DNA of 64,000 bases from Parietaria judaica (GCA_954871525.1 OX940867.1:17709343-17773342), one strand, 5' to 3'. Shown: positions 1 to 10,967, counted from the stretch's first letter. Numbers and translations are program-made. The notes: generated by a model not told the origin, from the sequence alone.

Positions 1-11
1 AAATTTCAATG

Positions 12-1263
12 TTACCAACTCGAACTACTAGAAGAAGTAGCTTCTTCGGACTCCGGTGGTTGTGACGGTGGAGGTGGCGGCAGTTGTAGCAGGTCCCGCG
101 GTCGCTGGATGATCTTTTTACCACGTTCCAATGCCTGTACAAGCATCTCTAACATGTGGGGTCGACGAACAAGGGCCTGTATACGCGGCAACGCAACTTC
201 CATCTCTGTAGGAATGAGTACACTCAATTATCCCTGCAAATTAAAGAGTATAGTTATTTTCCCAAATAATAGTTGATATTGTTAAATTTATAATAGAGCA
301 ACCGACCCTCGGATTCGCTCCATGAAAAATAGCATTTTGAATTGACAGGCGGTGAAGATCGATATTCCCGACTGGCCGCATTGTCCATTTGCACATACGA
401 GGTGCCTCCTCTGACTCTCGTGGGTCCGCTAAGACATGTGCCAGACCAGGCAAACACTCGTATGCCAAAATCTGCATGAAGTTAACATGTTAAATTCATA
501 CATGAGATGTCGATTGTAAATAAATAACTTAAAACATTTACATATATACCAGTAGTGGGTGTATGAACCCCAGAAATGTCATCGTCGAGATCTACGGTGG
601 CCCTGTTGCTCATTGTCTAGGGATGTTGTTTTGCAACTCCTTAAGTGCTTTCTTCTAGAGAATCAATACCGATAACATGAATGACTTTTGACCCCAAGGA
701 TATTGAACAAATACGTCAAGGTCCTCTACCAAAGACAAGAATGTCCTAGGCAAACTAGTTTCACCAGGATCGGGTAACAACACTCCGAAGATAAAGCAGA
801 GGCATGCCAACCTTTTCTTGTCGTCGCTGCTCACAATCGGATGAAGATGACTGTTATCTTATTTGAACAACAACATTCCTAATGTGGCCGAAGAGCCTGC
901 ATCTGGCCACATTCGTTTCTTGAATGCGTCATTATTTTCGAAGTCGCGTCTAACAATAGCTTCAAGGTTTGGCTCGGGTCCGTAATTCAGCCCGGTGATG
1001 ATGGCAAATTCTCAAACCCCATATCATAGTGGAACATTGTTCACCAATATCCACAGCTCGAATGACTCTTGTTGTGCAGTGCTTCTCAAAAATAAATTCC
1101 AGAACAGTTGGGGAGAGTACTCGTAGTGGGTGGGAACATCTAATAGAAGCCCAAACTGTGTGCGCCGGAACCACTCAGCTTCCCCCACTGTCAGGTTCTC
1201 CTTAATGATATTCGTGATCCTCAAGAAGTTTGTTTCTTCGGCGAAGACCTCATAGTCGTACAA
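12..1263 (-). pseudogene. Decayed DUF1985-type transposon gene (MULE/Ulp1-associated family)
   Basis: Read on the minus strand, 1263 down to about 1024 encodes residues resembling the start of a DUF1985 domain (FRRTQFGLLLDVP, then LFLRS..). After a small indel near 1010 another frame continues with EFAIITGLNYGPEP, the most conserved DUF1985 core, and runs with one in-frame stop near 865 to about 650. Positions 477-300 give ILAYECLPGLAHVL and PRMCKW, which match the block that follows DUF1985 in these genes. Positions 227-12 give a proline/serine-rich tail. DUF1985 proteins in plants are mostly encoded by Mutator-like or Ulp1-carrying transposons; a Ulp1 protease part would lie left of base 1 and is not visible. 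Intron-like gaps, stops and frame changes show that it is dead. The family call is fairly sure; the exon borders are not. Confidence 0.6.
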
Positions 1264-1440
1264 TTCATCCGGCCGGAGGATAGTATATAGCTATTTCAAA
1301 AATTAATGCATTACTTGATGAGTATTTTCATTTAGAAAAATTACTGCATCTAATTGGTAATGGAGCAACCTAAAGAGGACAGCGGTAATGGATCATCGTA
1401 TAGCGGTATTAATTGCATGCATTGTTAAATAATTAAAAAT

Positions 1441-1850
1441 AATAATTGCATGCATTATTCTTATAGTAAACAATCTACAGTATTGCTAAACACTATCATC
1501 ATTTTAAGTACAAATAGTAACCATATACCTGAGAAAAATTAAGATTATATATTTACAAACCGACACTTACAGATAGCGGTAATGACAAAATAGATAGCGG
1601 ACACCTACATATTAAATTTTTATCTACACAGACAATCTCTTGTATAGGCCGTAAACCCTAACTAACATCATTACTGGAAGTTCAAAAAAATAAATTTCTT
1701 AATTGCATGCATCATTCTTATTCGTAAACAATCTCCAAAATTACCGCTAAACACTAACAGGGCTTCACACTAACATCATTACAAGTACAAACGAAAACTA
1801 TGCAAATGAAAAACTTTAAGATTATATTATATATTACGAACCGACACTTA
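1441..1850. repeat. Diverged direct repeat, two copies about 255 bp apart
   Basis: The stretch from 1441 (AATTGCATGCATTATTCTTAT) to about 1575 recurs from about 1700 to 1850. Shared blocks are the GCATGCAT start, GTAAACAATCT, GCTAAACACTA, the AAGTACAAA block and the end ACCGACACTTAC. The copies differ by many substitutions and indels. They lie directly upstream (in the minus sense) of the DUF1985 remnant. Confidence 0.55.
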
Positions 1851-2229
1851 CCTCCATTTAGTTGGTTTGGTGAAGACGATAGTCGAGGGGGAAAGTGAGG
1901 ATACTCGTGAAACGTCTTAGTTCTCGAAAGAAAACGAACACAGCAGAAGAGAACGAAGAAAACCAAATTAGGGCTAGAAGGAAGTGTGTTGAATTTGAAA
2001 GAAACCGCAGGTTCGAGAATAAGGAAAGAGAATAAGAACCGACATGCGAAAAAAAAAATTATCCAACTACCTAAAGGGTAAAATCGAGATTTTGTTAAAT
2101 GTAGTGTAAAAAAGAAGGGCAAATTCATCATTTACTTTTATTGGAGTTTAAAAATAAATCTAAAATAAAGATCAGAGTTGTTGGGCTTTAAAAATAATTT
2201 TACAAGAAATTATTTGTTATAACGAGGGT
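1851..2229. other. Intergenic, no gene recognised
   Basis: A 125-residue minus-strand open frame covers 1754-2131, but it is rich in Phe/Leu from poly-A/T DNA and resembles no family I know. It could be the 5' flank of the DUF1985 gene. No supported feature. Confidence 0.4.
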
Positions 2230-3019
2230 ACGAGCTTAATCAGAATCCCAAAGAAGGTCTTTTAGCCGATTGGTTCAGAATCACCCTGTAAGCTTGTCGG
2301 GGTTGTACGGGATGATCGAGATGATCTTTGTATGATCTTTGTGATTGTCAGTTAAAATTGATAAAAGTATTTTCAAAACCATGTGCATATTTCTGATTCT
2401 TAAATTAAACTCTTGATGCTTGTTGAGTTAATCTCTTTAAACATGTTTATTTATTTTTGAGTCTATTATTTATCTTATAGACTAGTTGTTTTTCATTGCA
2501 TGTTTTTGGGGTGAAAAAATTACAAGTATCCTTATAATAATTTAGAATTATTTGAGCCATTAATTTGTTGATAGTTTTATCTATTAGAAAAGACAATCAT
2601 GTGATTAATAGTCCATAATCTTGTAATGTGTTTGAGTGTAGCATTTCATGTTATTCTCTGGTTTTCAGGTTTGATTATATTATTGTGACCTACTATGTGA
2701 GAATGGGAATCTTGTTTTTTGGATTTCAGATTATGCAAACTTGCTCTTATCATGTTAAGTGTTAATTGATTTGATTACTTTTTATATTTGAGGTTTTTTT
2801 AAAAATTTAATCTACATTAGATGTTATCTCTGTAAATTTATTAATTACATCTGTGTATATTTTTCGTCAATAAGAATTGAAATTGCTTTGAGTATTCACC
2901 TCGGATTGTACATGTCTGCCTAAGGGTTATGAATTAACTTGTTTATGTTGTATTCTTGGTATGATTTATTCTTGCGATATTCGTGTTTGTGGTTTGCTTG
3001 TTAGAAGTCTTTTGCAGGA

Positions 3020-3130
3020 AATGGTTATCTATTCGAAACCACTATGTACGGTGGTAAGAATTATTTCGGGAGGTGGAATTATGAGATGGAGATGTTCTTG
3101 TCACTTTATGACAAGATGGAAGCATCTTGA
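3020..3130 (+). pseudogene. Short Copia Gag-like exon remnant
   Basis: After a TTTTGCAG acceptor-like site the frame starting at 3020 reads through MYGGKNYFGRWNYEMEMFLS and stops at 3128-3130. The pattern G-x-NY/F-x-x-W-x-x-x-M-x-x-x-L is what the start of plant Copia Gag (UBN2/DUF4219 type) looks like. Only about 36 residues are present, so this is either a broken Gag start or a chance likeness. It lies inside the decayed LTR-like region, which favours the first reading. Confidence 0.3.
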
Positions 3131-4678
3131 ACCAAAGGTGAAGTAATTAATGGTGTTTGGTAAGCACTGGTAACCTTTTGGGTAGATTTTAAACCTTGCA
3201 CTTATGCATCATGCATTTTTTCTAACAAGTTATTATTAGAGGCATTTTGCTTTATTTTGGGTATTACAAAAATCAATTGGTAACTTGATAAGATCTTATT
3301 TTTGACATTAATTGCTTTATGGACGATTTTTTTAATTATCTATATCTTCTATGCGATGATAATGCTAGGATTTAGAGTAGACATTTAAATATATAATCTG
3401 GTTGCATTTACATGTCATATCGATTTCTCACGTAAGCATGAAAATGGTATGATAAGGTCCAAAGTTATAGAAAAAGAATTTCATAGATAATTGAAACTGT
3501 TTTTCCATTGTGGAAGTGAGTTTTTTTTTTAAAGCTTTTAATTATTTTTATTTTTGAAAAGATTGAAGAATGATATGAAGTCAAATATGCATGTATAGGT
3601 CATAATCTTTTGAGCTGTATGGTTTACAAAAATCTGATTTCTTACACTTTGTCTTAGTGTGTCTTGAATTTTTTGAAAGAATTGTTTAATTTGAGAAATA
3701 TAGATTGCATGAGAATCTGTTTGATGACTTTGTTGTGAATTGAATGATTATGTTACTACATATTGTTATAGGTTTAAATCTTATCTTCATGATATGGGTT
3801 TTTTCCTCTGGTGAAGATGCTTTATAGAATTAAATGAGCATAAATATTTGAAAGGATATATGTATGAAGATATGCTAGTTTTATATGATTCTATGGTTTT
3901 GGATATATATGCATGGGTTGATGTGCATATGTTTTATTTTATAAATGCAATTTCTATTTTGAGACTAACCGGACAGATGACCAAGAAGTGGCAACCGGGG
4001 CTCCGTTAAAAGATCAAGAAAGGGAGGCTTAAATTTCTTCTCGGCAAGGGCAAGTCAGGTAAGTTGATACGAACTTATGAACCTTATTTTTAAGGATTTC
4101 ATTAAGTTTTTGAATTCTAGTTAGGGATTTCATGTATCTGCTCATATATTAGATCATATGCTCTCTAATTAGTGAGATTTCTTGAAATTAATCCATTGGT
4201 TAAATAAGAAATCGTCAGTTGCATTTCGATGTTTCCTTTCTCTCCCTTATGTCTAAGGTGATAGATTAAGGAGTGAAAACCCCATGTGAGAATCGGGTAG
4301 AAAACATAAAGGGATTTGGACTTGTGATGTCTTGTGATATGGTCGTTTTGGTAACCGGAGTTTAGGTTCCCGTGTAGTTTCTGATGTTCAGTTTAGGTTC
4401 ATTCCAAAAGGTTAACCATAGATCCCGTTTGTGTGTTTTCTAGAGTAGGATATTCATTTAGGCACTAAGTGTAGCACTTTTGTAAGATCTTCGATAGTAA
4501 AGAAAAAGAAACCGAGAGTATAGAGAAAACCCGTGAGCACCTTGTTTAAGGTGGAGTCTATGGTATTATTTGAGTAATGGTTTAAAATCTGGCATACCTA
4601 TCGAGATAGAGTTAGGTGGCGGTAGAGAGATTGTGGTATAACAACATATTGGGTATTAAAGTTGTTTAGGTCAAGGAA

Positions 4679-4736
4679 TTCTAACCTAGAGTGTGTTAGA
4701 TATGAAGTTCTAACCTAGAGTATGTTAGATGTCAAC
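4679..4736. repeat. Two-copy tandem repeat, 29-bp unit
   Basis: TTCTAACCTAGAGTGTGTTA and its following bases are repeated directly once, with a few substitutions, within the decayed LTR-like region. Confidence 0.6.
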
Positions 4737-5726
4737 CATATATTTCTTTTGTGCCTGTGAGATAGCAACTGTCCGATTATTAGTGTTGTTCAAGTCGGGG
4801 ATACTAACCATGTGTAGTTAGTATGTCTACCATTTAGAGCCAGAGATAGGGTAAGGAGTTTTTTAGGCTTCCATCCCGGTTAAAATCCTATGCAGATTTT
4901 GTGAGATCGGTTATGGTTAGTTGTTCTTGTGGTTGAGATCAAATACTGTTAACCATTTTTTGTTCAGGTAAAATAAACTTCGTATCTACTCGGTGACTTT
5001 TGAGCTTTAGCAGCGGGGATATGTTTATTATTCATGGGTAGCCTTATGATGTTTTAGGTAGAAATTAGACTCGGGAATATTTTTGTTAAACCGAGGATTA
5101 GACATTCGTACAATATATGAATTAGGCATAATTACTACATTTGTATGGAAAGCTAGACTAGACAATATTTAGTGTATGTGATAAGATGTAGTCTCTACAT
5201 CATTTACGTAGTGCTAGTTCAGATGATTGTCTACGTTTGTAGAAAGGTTTTTATATTTTGTAATTCCCTAAAGTCTAATTGCCTATGGTGCTATGATCCT
5301 TGTTATGATTGTATATGATCGGATTTGGTCATTTACGGGTATACCGTTGTTATGAAAGATCATGTTTGATTATATGATTGACCATATGACTATATATTTT
5401 ATATATAACTGTTAGAGACGGTTGTTATTTATGAGATACTCGATATGTTTGATCTTGTTGGGTTTGGTGCGTATTATTTTGCAGGAGGTTAATACTTGTA
5501 GGTACATGAAAAATATAGAAGGAACCGACTTTGTGAAGAAAACTATCGGTGAGTAATTCGGTTACCGCGAGGATGGTGGAAATACCCGGGAACAGTGCAC
5601 TTAGGAATTCGATTGTATTAGAGAGGGAAAAATGTAAAGAGAGTGATGTAGCATCAAGGTGGAGCTACCGAGCTCGAAGATAGACGAAGACTATGGATTG
5701 TGAAGAATGGACTTCAAGGTGGAGTT

Positions 5727-6260
5727 TGTTATATATTGATGAAGCCCATTTAAAAGCCCAAGATCAAAACGACAAAGGAAAAGAAAACAACGAGTCGTTT
5801 TGGACTTAAAGCGTGGGCGAATTTGGAGCGTCGGATTAAAAGCTCATCCAACGGTTTGAGCTTGCTGCTTCAGCCTTTAAGGCTTGACTACTCTCTGACG
5901 TTCAAGAAAAAAGCAGAAGAAGAACAAGGAGTGAAAGAGAGAGAGGTTTTTAAAGGTTTATCTCTCGGGTAATTTCTCTAGGGTTTGTAGCTTCATTTCT
6001 CTCTGGTTTTGTTGTATGGATTTGGGAATCACCATGTAAGCTTGTCGGGGTTGTACGGGATGATCGATATGATCTTTGTATGAGAGATAGGCTTAGATAC
6101 GAGTGTGTAACCTGTAATAGAAGATCGCAGTGCATGGGTTCCGGGTAATTTTGCCGGAGAAAAGAGAAGAGTAAGTCGGTTATCGGATTTCGATCTCCGA
6201 ACGAACTCCTCTATAAATCTTGTGTCTTGTTTTTTACAATTTCTGATTATGGTTCAATTC
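5727..6260 (+). repeat. Candidate 3' LTR of the decayed element
   Basis: It starts with TGTTATATATTG directly after a purine-rich CAAGGTGGAG block and contains CTATAAATCTTGTGTC near 6211, typical of an LTR R/U5 region. The right end is not defined; 6260 is an estimate. Confidence 0.3.
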
Positions 6261-6890
6261 TATGTGTACGATATGAATGGTCGCTAGAACGGAGGAAATC
6301 CGAAATGTGAATCGGTAAGTTATCTCCATTAATCGTTGCCGTTTAATAATTTTCGCTGGAAATTTCCAAGTGTATTTTCTCGAAAACTAAGGTACTTATC
6401 GCCCAAAAAAGCGAAAAGTTTGACTATTTTTTTTTTAATTACAGGCAAAAATACTAATTAATTTTTTGACAAAAATAAATATGTTTGCACACCACGCCCG
6501 GCCGGTCGGACGGCGGTGGCGCGCGCGAGTGGTGATGGAAAATTTGTGTGAGTCTTCCCCCATCCACAAAATTCTATGACCCAAAAGGCTCAAGCTCTTT
6601 CCCAATTCTTTGGTATATGAACCATTCCACACTCTTGTAATCTATCAATGTGGGACTTCTTAGAACGAGAGGTAAACCATGTGCATATCAAAATTTCATT
6701 AACTTGTTAAACAAGTTTCAACATTTATGTTATGAAATATAAGACTTTTATTAGGTTTATGTTTTGTGACATTAGTATTTTATGTTATGTTTTCAGTGTA
6801 AAATATGTATGAAAATATTTTATTGATTTTTCATCGATAAATCCATCGATAAACGATTAATCCATCGATAAGTTCGATAAGTTTCGATAA
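6261..6890. other. Intergenic stretch with LTR-like motif and CGATAA repeats
   Basis: Around 6640 the words TCTATCAATGTGGGACTTCT resemble the ATCAATGTGGGACTTTTCAC motif in the LTRs of the Copia at 55955-62014, so this may be a piece of a related LTR. From about 6830 to 6890 short words such as CCATCGATAA and GATTAATCC recur, and the same words continue at 12000-12080 on the far side of the Copia insertion. No gene is seen. Confidence 0.4.
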
Positions 6891-6992
6891 TGTAGTTGTT
6901 TGGGTTTTCAAGTTATATCTCTCATTCATTCAATAAAAGCTATATATACAACCTAGTTTATGAACAGTAACTAAAATACAATATTCACAACA
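6891..6992 (-). repeat. 3' LTR of the young Copia element
   Basis: 102 bp, identical to 11892-11993. It borders the polypurine tract on its right side. Confidence 0.95.
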
Positions 6993-7006
6993 CTCCCCCT
7001 CAAGAT
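6993..7006 (-). promoter_or_regulatory. Polypurine tract of the young Copia
   Basis: CTCCCCCTCAAG on the plus strand reads CTTGAGGGGGAG on the minus strand, immediately before the 3' LTR. This is the expected plus-strand primer of reverse transcription. The pol stop codon at 7000-7002 overlaps it. Confidence 0.85.
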
Positions 7007-10000
7007 GGGCAAAAGATATCGATCAAGCCCATCTTGTTACATAATCTCAATTGATCAATAGGGCCCAATCCCTTGGTGAGGCAGTTCGCGACTTGCCCCC
7101 TTGTACTGATATGCTTCAGCTTCAACTCTCCACTATCAAGATGATGTCTAACGAAGAACCTGTCAATCACGATGTGCTTGGTTCTGTCGTACTGCACCGG
7201 GTTATTGGCAATGCTAATCGCCGCTTGATTGTCGCACCATAACTTCATTCCGGTGCCTTGGTCCATCTTCAGTTCCTTCAGTAGCATCTTCAACCACAGC
7301 AACTCCGCCACACTAGAAGCCATTGCTCTGTATTCCGCCTCCGCTATAGACCTGGCTACGACTGACTGTTTCTTGCTCTTCCAATACACCGGGTTCCCAC
7401 CGACAAACATACAATACCCGGAGGTAGACTTCCTATCGTCAGCACAACTACCCCAATCGACATCACAAAAGCCATCCACCTCGAGATGGTTATTCTTCTC
7501 GAAGAGCAACCCTTTTCCCGGAGCTCTCTTCAGGTATCGGAGAATCCGATATACTGCTGTCATATGTCCATCTCTAGGATCATGCATGTAGCGACTCACT
7601 ACGCTCATAGCAAATGAAATATCCGGACGAGTATGACACAGGTATATCAAACGGCCCACCAGCCTCTGGTATCTCTCACGATCAACCGGCTTCCCCGACT
7701 CTGCACTCAACTTGGTCTTCTGATCAATCGGAGACGCCGCGGGCTTGCATCCTAGCATACCAGTTTCTGTAAGGAGATCTAGGGCATACTTTCTCTGGTT
7801 TAGGACTATTCCCTTTAGTCCTCGAACCACCTCAATCCCCAGAAAGTATTTCAGTCCCCCTAGATCCTTCACTTCAAACTGCTTCCCGAGTCTCTCCTTC
7901 AACCGAGTGATTTCGCCTTCATCATCACCCGTGATGATTATATCGTCCACATACACCGCGAGTATAGTGGTCCGATCTCCTCGCTGCTGATGGAAGACCG
8001 TGTGGTCAGCGATGATCTGCTCGTATCCGATGTCTATCATAGCCTTTCTGAATCGGTCAAAATAGGTTCTCGGAGATTGCTTCAAGCCATACAACGACTT
8101 CTTCAACCTGACCACTTTCCCTGTCTTATTCCGAGTCTCAAATCCCGGCGGTATCTCCATGTACACTTCTTCCATCAAGTCTCCGTGAAGAAACGCATTC
8201 TTCACATCAAGATGGTGCAGCTTCCATCCGCGATTGGCCGCATCCGATACAAGAGTCCTCACCGTACTCATCTTCGCCACCGGTGCGAATGTCTCGTCAT
8301 AGTCGATGCCGTACGTCTGACTATACCCCTTCGCAACTAACCGTGCCTTGTAGCGCTCAATGCGCCCTTCCGGGTTTTGCTTGACCGTAAATACCCATCT
8401 ACATCCCACAGCCTTCTTCCGCGCTGGTAGCGAAACAAGATCCCACGTCTTGTTCTTTTCTAAGGCATCGAGTTCTTCCTTCATCGCAGCTTCCCACTTC
8501 GGATCCGTCTTCGCCTGCTGCCATGTCTTGGGGATAACGACCGCATCCAGTGACGCGAGCATAGCCCGAGCTTTATCCCCGAAGTCCTCATACGAGACAT
8601 AATCTCCAATGTCGTAGCCGTATATGTTCGGATGGCATCCTGCATTACTTCGCGATCTCCTCCGCAAAGTAGCTTCCACAAGTGTAGGTGGCTCGAGCAT
8701 TTCCTGGTCCCGTCGCATCCTCCTCGTATACACCTTCAGCTCCCCCTGAGCTGGACCTCCACTTCTCTCTGCATTCCTCTCTGTCGGAGCACTCAGCTCC
8801 CCCGGAGTACTCAGCTCCCCCGGAGCACTCAGCTCCCCCTGTGCTTGATCTCGGTTTGTCGGAGCACTCAGCTCCCCCTGTGTCTCCTCGTCACTCTCTG
8901 ACCCTGAGCTCTCCCCGTGAGCCTGACCTCTGTCACCTCCTCTGACCTCTATCACCTCAGTCTCTGACTCTGAGCTCGAATCATACGAAACTGGACGTCT
9001 CACCACAGTCACCGTGGATGTTCTGGAATTAGAGCCACTGCCACCATTTTCCCCCTCTCGCGTATCATGCGAGTCTCCAAAGGGAGAAGAAACAGGCACG
9101 TCGTAGTAGGACTCGTGCTCACGGAAGGTCACATCCATGCTCACAAACTGTCGCTTCTCGACAGGGCTCCAACATATATATCTTTTCTGAGTAGGAGAGT
9201 ATCCTACAAAGATACACTTTACGGCTCTAGGATCCAACTTCCCGACTGCTGGCCTGTTGTCCTTGACAAAACACACACATCCCCAAACTTTGTTGGGAAC
9301 AAGTCCTTCGACACTTAGTCCTAACATCTCCATTGGTGTTCTTCCATCTAACACCCTCGACGGCATCTTGTTCACTAAGTACGCCGCTGTCATAACAGCT
9401 TCCCCCCACAAGTACTTTGGAACATTCTTCTCGATCATCATACACCGAGCTATTTCGAGAAGATGTCGGTTCTTCCGTTCTGCAACTCCATTCTGTTCTG
9501 AGGTATACGGGCACGTAGTCTGATGATCGATCCCATATAAGGATAAATATTCTCTGAAGGCCTTATTGATATACTCCGTCCCATTATCCGACCTCAGTGT
9601 CTTGACCACAGAATGATACCGAGATACTAGAACCTTCAACACGGCACTGTAACGAGTCTGAACCCTTTTGTGAAAGTCTTTGAAACATGTAAGCACTTCA
9701 CTCTTGTTTTTCATCAGATATAACCAAGTAACACGAGTATGACAATCAATAAACGTCACAAAATAACGATACCCGTGTATTGAAGTCGTGGGGCATGGTC
9801 CCCATACATCTGAATGAATCAAATCAAAAGGATGAAGGCTTCTTCTGCCCGAGCTAACATAAGAGCTTCGGGTATGTTTTCCAAATTCACATGAATCACA
9901 TACGAGTTTCCGTTTGTCAGACTTTTCATACAATGACGGATATAACACCTTCAAGGTTCCAAAAGATGGATGTCCCATCCGTTGGTGATATAACATCAAC

Positions 10001-10263
10001 TCGTCTTCCGCACTCTTGCCGGACATCTTCATGCTCTCTTTCTCTACTATGGACGCCAACGCCGCATCCATACCTCCTCGGTCCATGTACCACAAACCGT
10101 TACTCCAACTCCCAGTCCCAAGCAGTCTGTCGGTTCCCTTTTCTCGAAACACCACCTTGGGAATGTCAAATATCACTCTACAATTCAACCGGAGTATAAT
10201 GGCACTGATAGACAAAAGATTCACTGGAAACGATGGAGCATGCAAAACATCTGTCAACGTCAT
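7000..10263 (-). CDS. Copia Pol: integrase, reverse transcriptase, RNase H
   Basis: The open frame has 1087 residues. The order is GAG-pre-integrase zinc motif (H93, H98, C122, C125), integrase core with the D,D,E triad at about D152 (HSDVWG), D226 (SDNGTE) and E262 (VAERKN), a Ser/Gly/Glu-rich linker at about 400-520 that contains a short amino-acid repeat, RVT_2 reverse transcriptase with HLDVKNAF (D685) and YVDD (770-773), and RNase H with CDVDW, AEAEY and CDNQ near 932-1011. All catalytic residues are present. The listed start methionine is not biological: the frame stays open upstream to about 10345 and is separated from Gag-protease by a one-base frame change. The family normally makes one polyprotein, so this copy needs frameshifting or is broken. 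Lineage within Copia not settled. Confidence 0.93.
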   Translation of the reverse strand: MTLTDVLHAPSFPVNLLSISAIILRLNCRVIFDIPKVVFREKGTDRLLGTGSWSNGLWYMDRGGMDAALASIVEKESMKMSGKSAEDELMLYHQRMGHPSFGTLKVLYPSLYEKSDKRKLVCDSCEFGKHTRSSYVSSGRRSLHPFDLIHSDVWGPCPTTSIHGYRYFVTFIDCHTRVTWLYLMKNKSEVLTCFKDFHKRVQTRYSAVLKVLVSRYHSVVKTLRSDNGTEYINKAFREYLSLYGIDHQTTCPYTSEQNGVAERKNRHLLEIARCMMIEKNVPKYLWGEAVMTAAYLVNKMPSRVLDGRTPMEMLGLSVEGLVPNKVWGCVCFVKDNRPAVGKLDPRAVKCIFVGYSPTQKRYICWSPVEKRQFVSMDVTFREHESYYDVPVSSPFGDSHDTREGENGGSGSNSRTSTVTVVRRPVSYDSSSESETEVIEVRGGDRGQAHGESSGSESDEETQGELSAPTNRDQAQGELSAPGELSTPGELSAPTERNAERSGGPAQGELKVYTRRMRRDQEMLEPPTLVEATLRRRSRSNAGCHPNIYGYDIGDYVSYEDFGDKARAMLASLDAVVIPKTWQQAKTDPKWEAAMKEELDALEKNKTWDLVSLPARKKAVGCRWVFTVKQNPEGRIERYKARLVAKGYSQTYGIDYDETFAPVAKMSTVRTLVSDAANRGWKLHHLDVKNAFLHGDLMEEVYMEIPPGFETRNKTGKVVRLKKSLYGLKQSPRTYFDRFRKAMIDIGYEQIIADHTVFHQQRGDRTTILAVYVDDIIITGDDEGEITRLKERLGKQFEVKDLGGLKYFLGIEVVRGLKGIVLNQRKYALDLLTETGMLGCKPAASPIDQKTKLSAESGKPVDRERYQRLVGRLIYLCHTRPDISFAMSVVSRYMHDPRDGHMTAVYRILRYLKRAPGKGLLFEKNNHLEVDGFCDVDWGSCADDRKSTSGYCMFVGGNPVYWKSKKQSVVARSIAEAEYRAMASSVAELLWLKMLLKELKMDQGTGMKLWCDNQAAISIANNPVQYDRTKHIVIDRFFVRHHLDSGELKLKHISTRGQVANCLTKGLGPIDQLRLCNKMGLIDIFCPS
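8784..8880 (-). repeat. In-frame minisatellite in the integrase-RT linker
   Basis: The plus-strand word CACTCAGCTCCCCC with minor changes occurs four times here (and related words nearby), translating on the minus strand to repeats of GELSAP. It keeps the reading frame, so it expands a disordered linker and does not break Pol. Confidence 0.85.
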
Positions 10264-10280
10264 ATGATCGGTACACTCAA

Positions 10281-10967
10281 CTACACCCTTTCCAACAACA
10301 GGTTGGGATGTGCCATCAGCAGTTTGAATTTTTTCAGGGACTGCAAGTTGAGTATATTAGTGAATTCACTCGCAGTGTCAGTCACATGCCGAGTAGCGCC
10401 AGAATCCACTATCCAATATTTTCTTCGTGTAGTGAACTTCGCAACATTCACTTCCTGGTTCACCGACATATAGTCCCTGAGCATCTTGAGAACCTCATTC
10501 TTAGTGCATAATTGCTTTGTGGACTTCATACCTTCCTTGTTCACCGGCATATAGTCCCTGAGCATCTTGAGAACCTCATTCTTAGTGCATAATTGCTTCG
10601 TGTCTTCCTTTTCATCGTCTCTAGTCGTCAAGTGTGCCCGATGATTACCATTGTAACCATATCTACGACCATCACGGTCACAACCTCCAAACTGTCCATG
10701 CCCGCAGGCACTAGACTGTCTTCGATTGACGTACTCCATCTCCTTCGGTGCCTTTGGACATGCCGCCCTCAGGTGGCCAATCACACCGCACTTGTAACAC
10801 TGTCGAGTTTCTCTGTGGACTCTACTGCCACTTACTCCAACTGTTACTCCAGGCCTCATACCCGCTGCTTCTCTCGTCTTATTCTGCCTCATACCAAATC
10901 CTCTAGAGATTCGGAAGAAATCGACCAATTCTTCTTCTGTCATCCTCTTTGAAGTAGTTGCCGCCAT
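10281..10967 (-). CDS. Copia Gag nucleocapsid and protease start (frame-shifted from Pol)
   Basis: The 228-residue frame starts MAATTSKRMTEEELVDFF, holds a CCHC zinc knuckle CYKCGVIGHLRAACP at about 58-72, and the aspartic protease motif WIVDSGATRHVTD near residue 185. It then leaves the pol frame at a run of six T (10329-10334, plus strand), and the last ~20 residues are out of frame. The other frame takes over exactly there with protease-like sequence, so one base is missing compared with an open polyprotein. Copia Gag usually has about 200-300 residues of capsid (UBN2-type) before the knuckle; none is recognisable here. A 27-residue block is duplicated between knuckle and protease. Confidence 0.85.
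   Translation of the reverse strand: MAATTSKRMTEEELVDFFRISRGFGMRQNKTREAAGMRPGVTVGVSGSRVHRETRQCYKCGVIGHLRAACPKAPKEMEYVNRRQSSACGHGQFGGCDRDGRRYGYNGNHRAHLTTRDDEKEDTKQLCTKNEVLKMLRDYMPVNKEGMKSTKQLCTKNEVLKMLRDYMSVNQEVNVAKFTTRRKYWIVDSGATRHVTDTASEFTNILNLQSLKKFKLLMAHPNLLLERV
10450..10611 (-). repeat. 81-bp tandem duplication inside gag
   Basis: The block ending with TTCACCGACATATAGTCCCT and its downstream bases is repeated with an 81-bp period (10459 and 10540), with few differences. It adds 27 residues (including CTKNEVLKMLRDYM twice) without breaking the frame. Confidence 0.9.

Larger units (their letters stand above)
2230..6260 (+). mobile_element. Degenerate LTR-retroelement-like region
   Basis: A block of about 55 bases around 2288-2340 (GTAAGCTTGTCGGGGTTGTA and following) recurs almost unchanged at about 6036-6085, as expected for remnants of two LTRs in direct orientation. 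At 5712 the sequence reads CAAGGTGGAG followed by TTTGTTATAT, which looks like a polypurine tract joining a 3' LTR that starts near 5727. Between them lie AT-rich DNA, a Gag-like exon (3020-3130) and splice-like borders such as GCAAGTCAG/GTAAGTTG near 4058. No pol domain is visible. The 5' copy is too short to define an LTR, so the boundaries are tentative; it could instead be two unrelated fragments of one LTR family. Confidence 0.35.

Noticed and set aside
1754..2131. 125-residue Phe-rich minus-strand frame as a membrane protein
   Set aside because: Its composition follows poly-A/T DNA, and no homologous pattern is recognised.
7051..10952. Many plus-strand open frames of 80-120 codons across the young Copia
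   Set aside because: They are antisense shadows of the long minus-strand pol and gag frames and show no domain.
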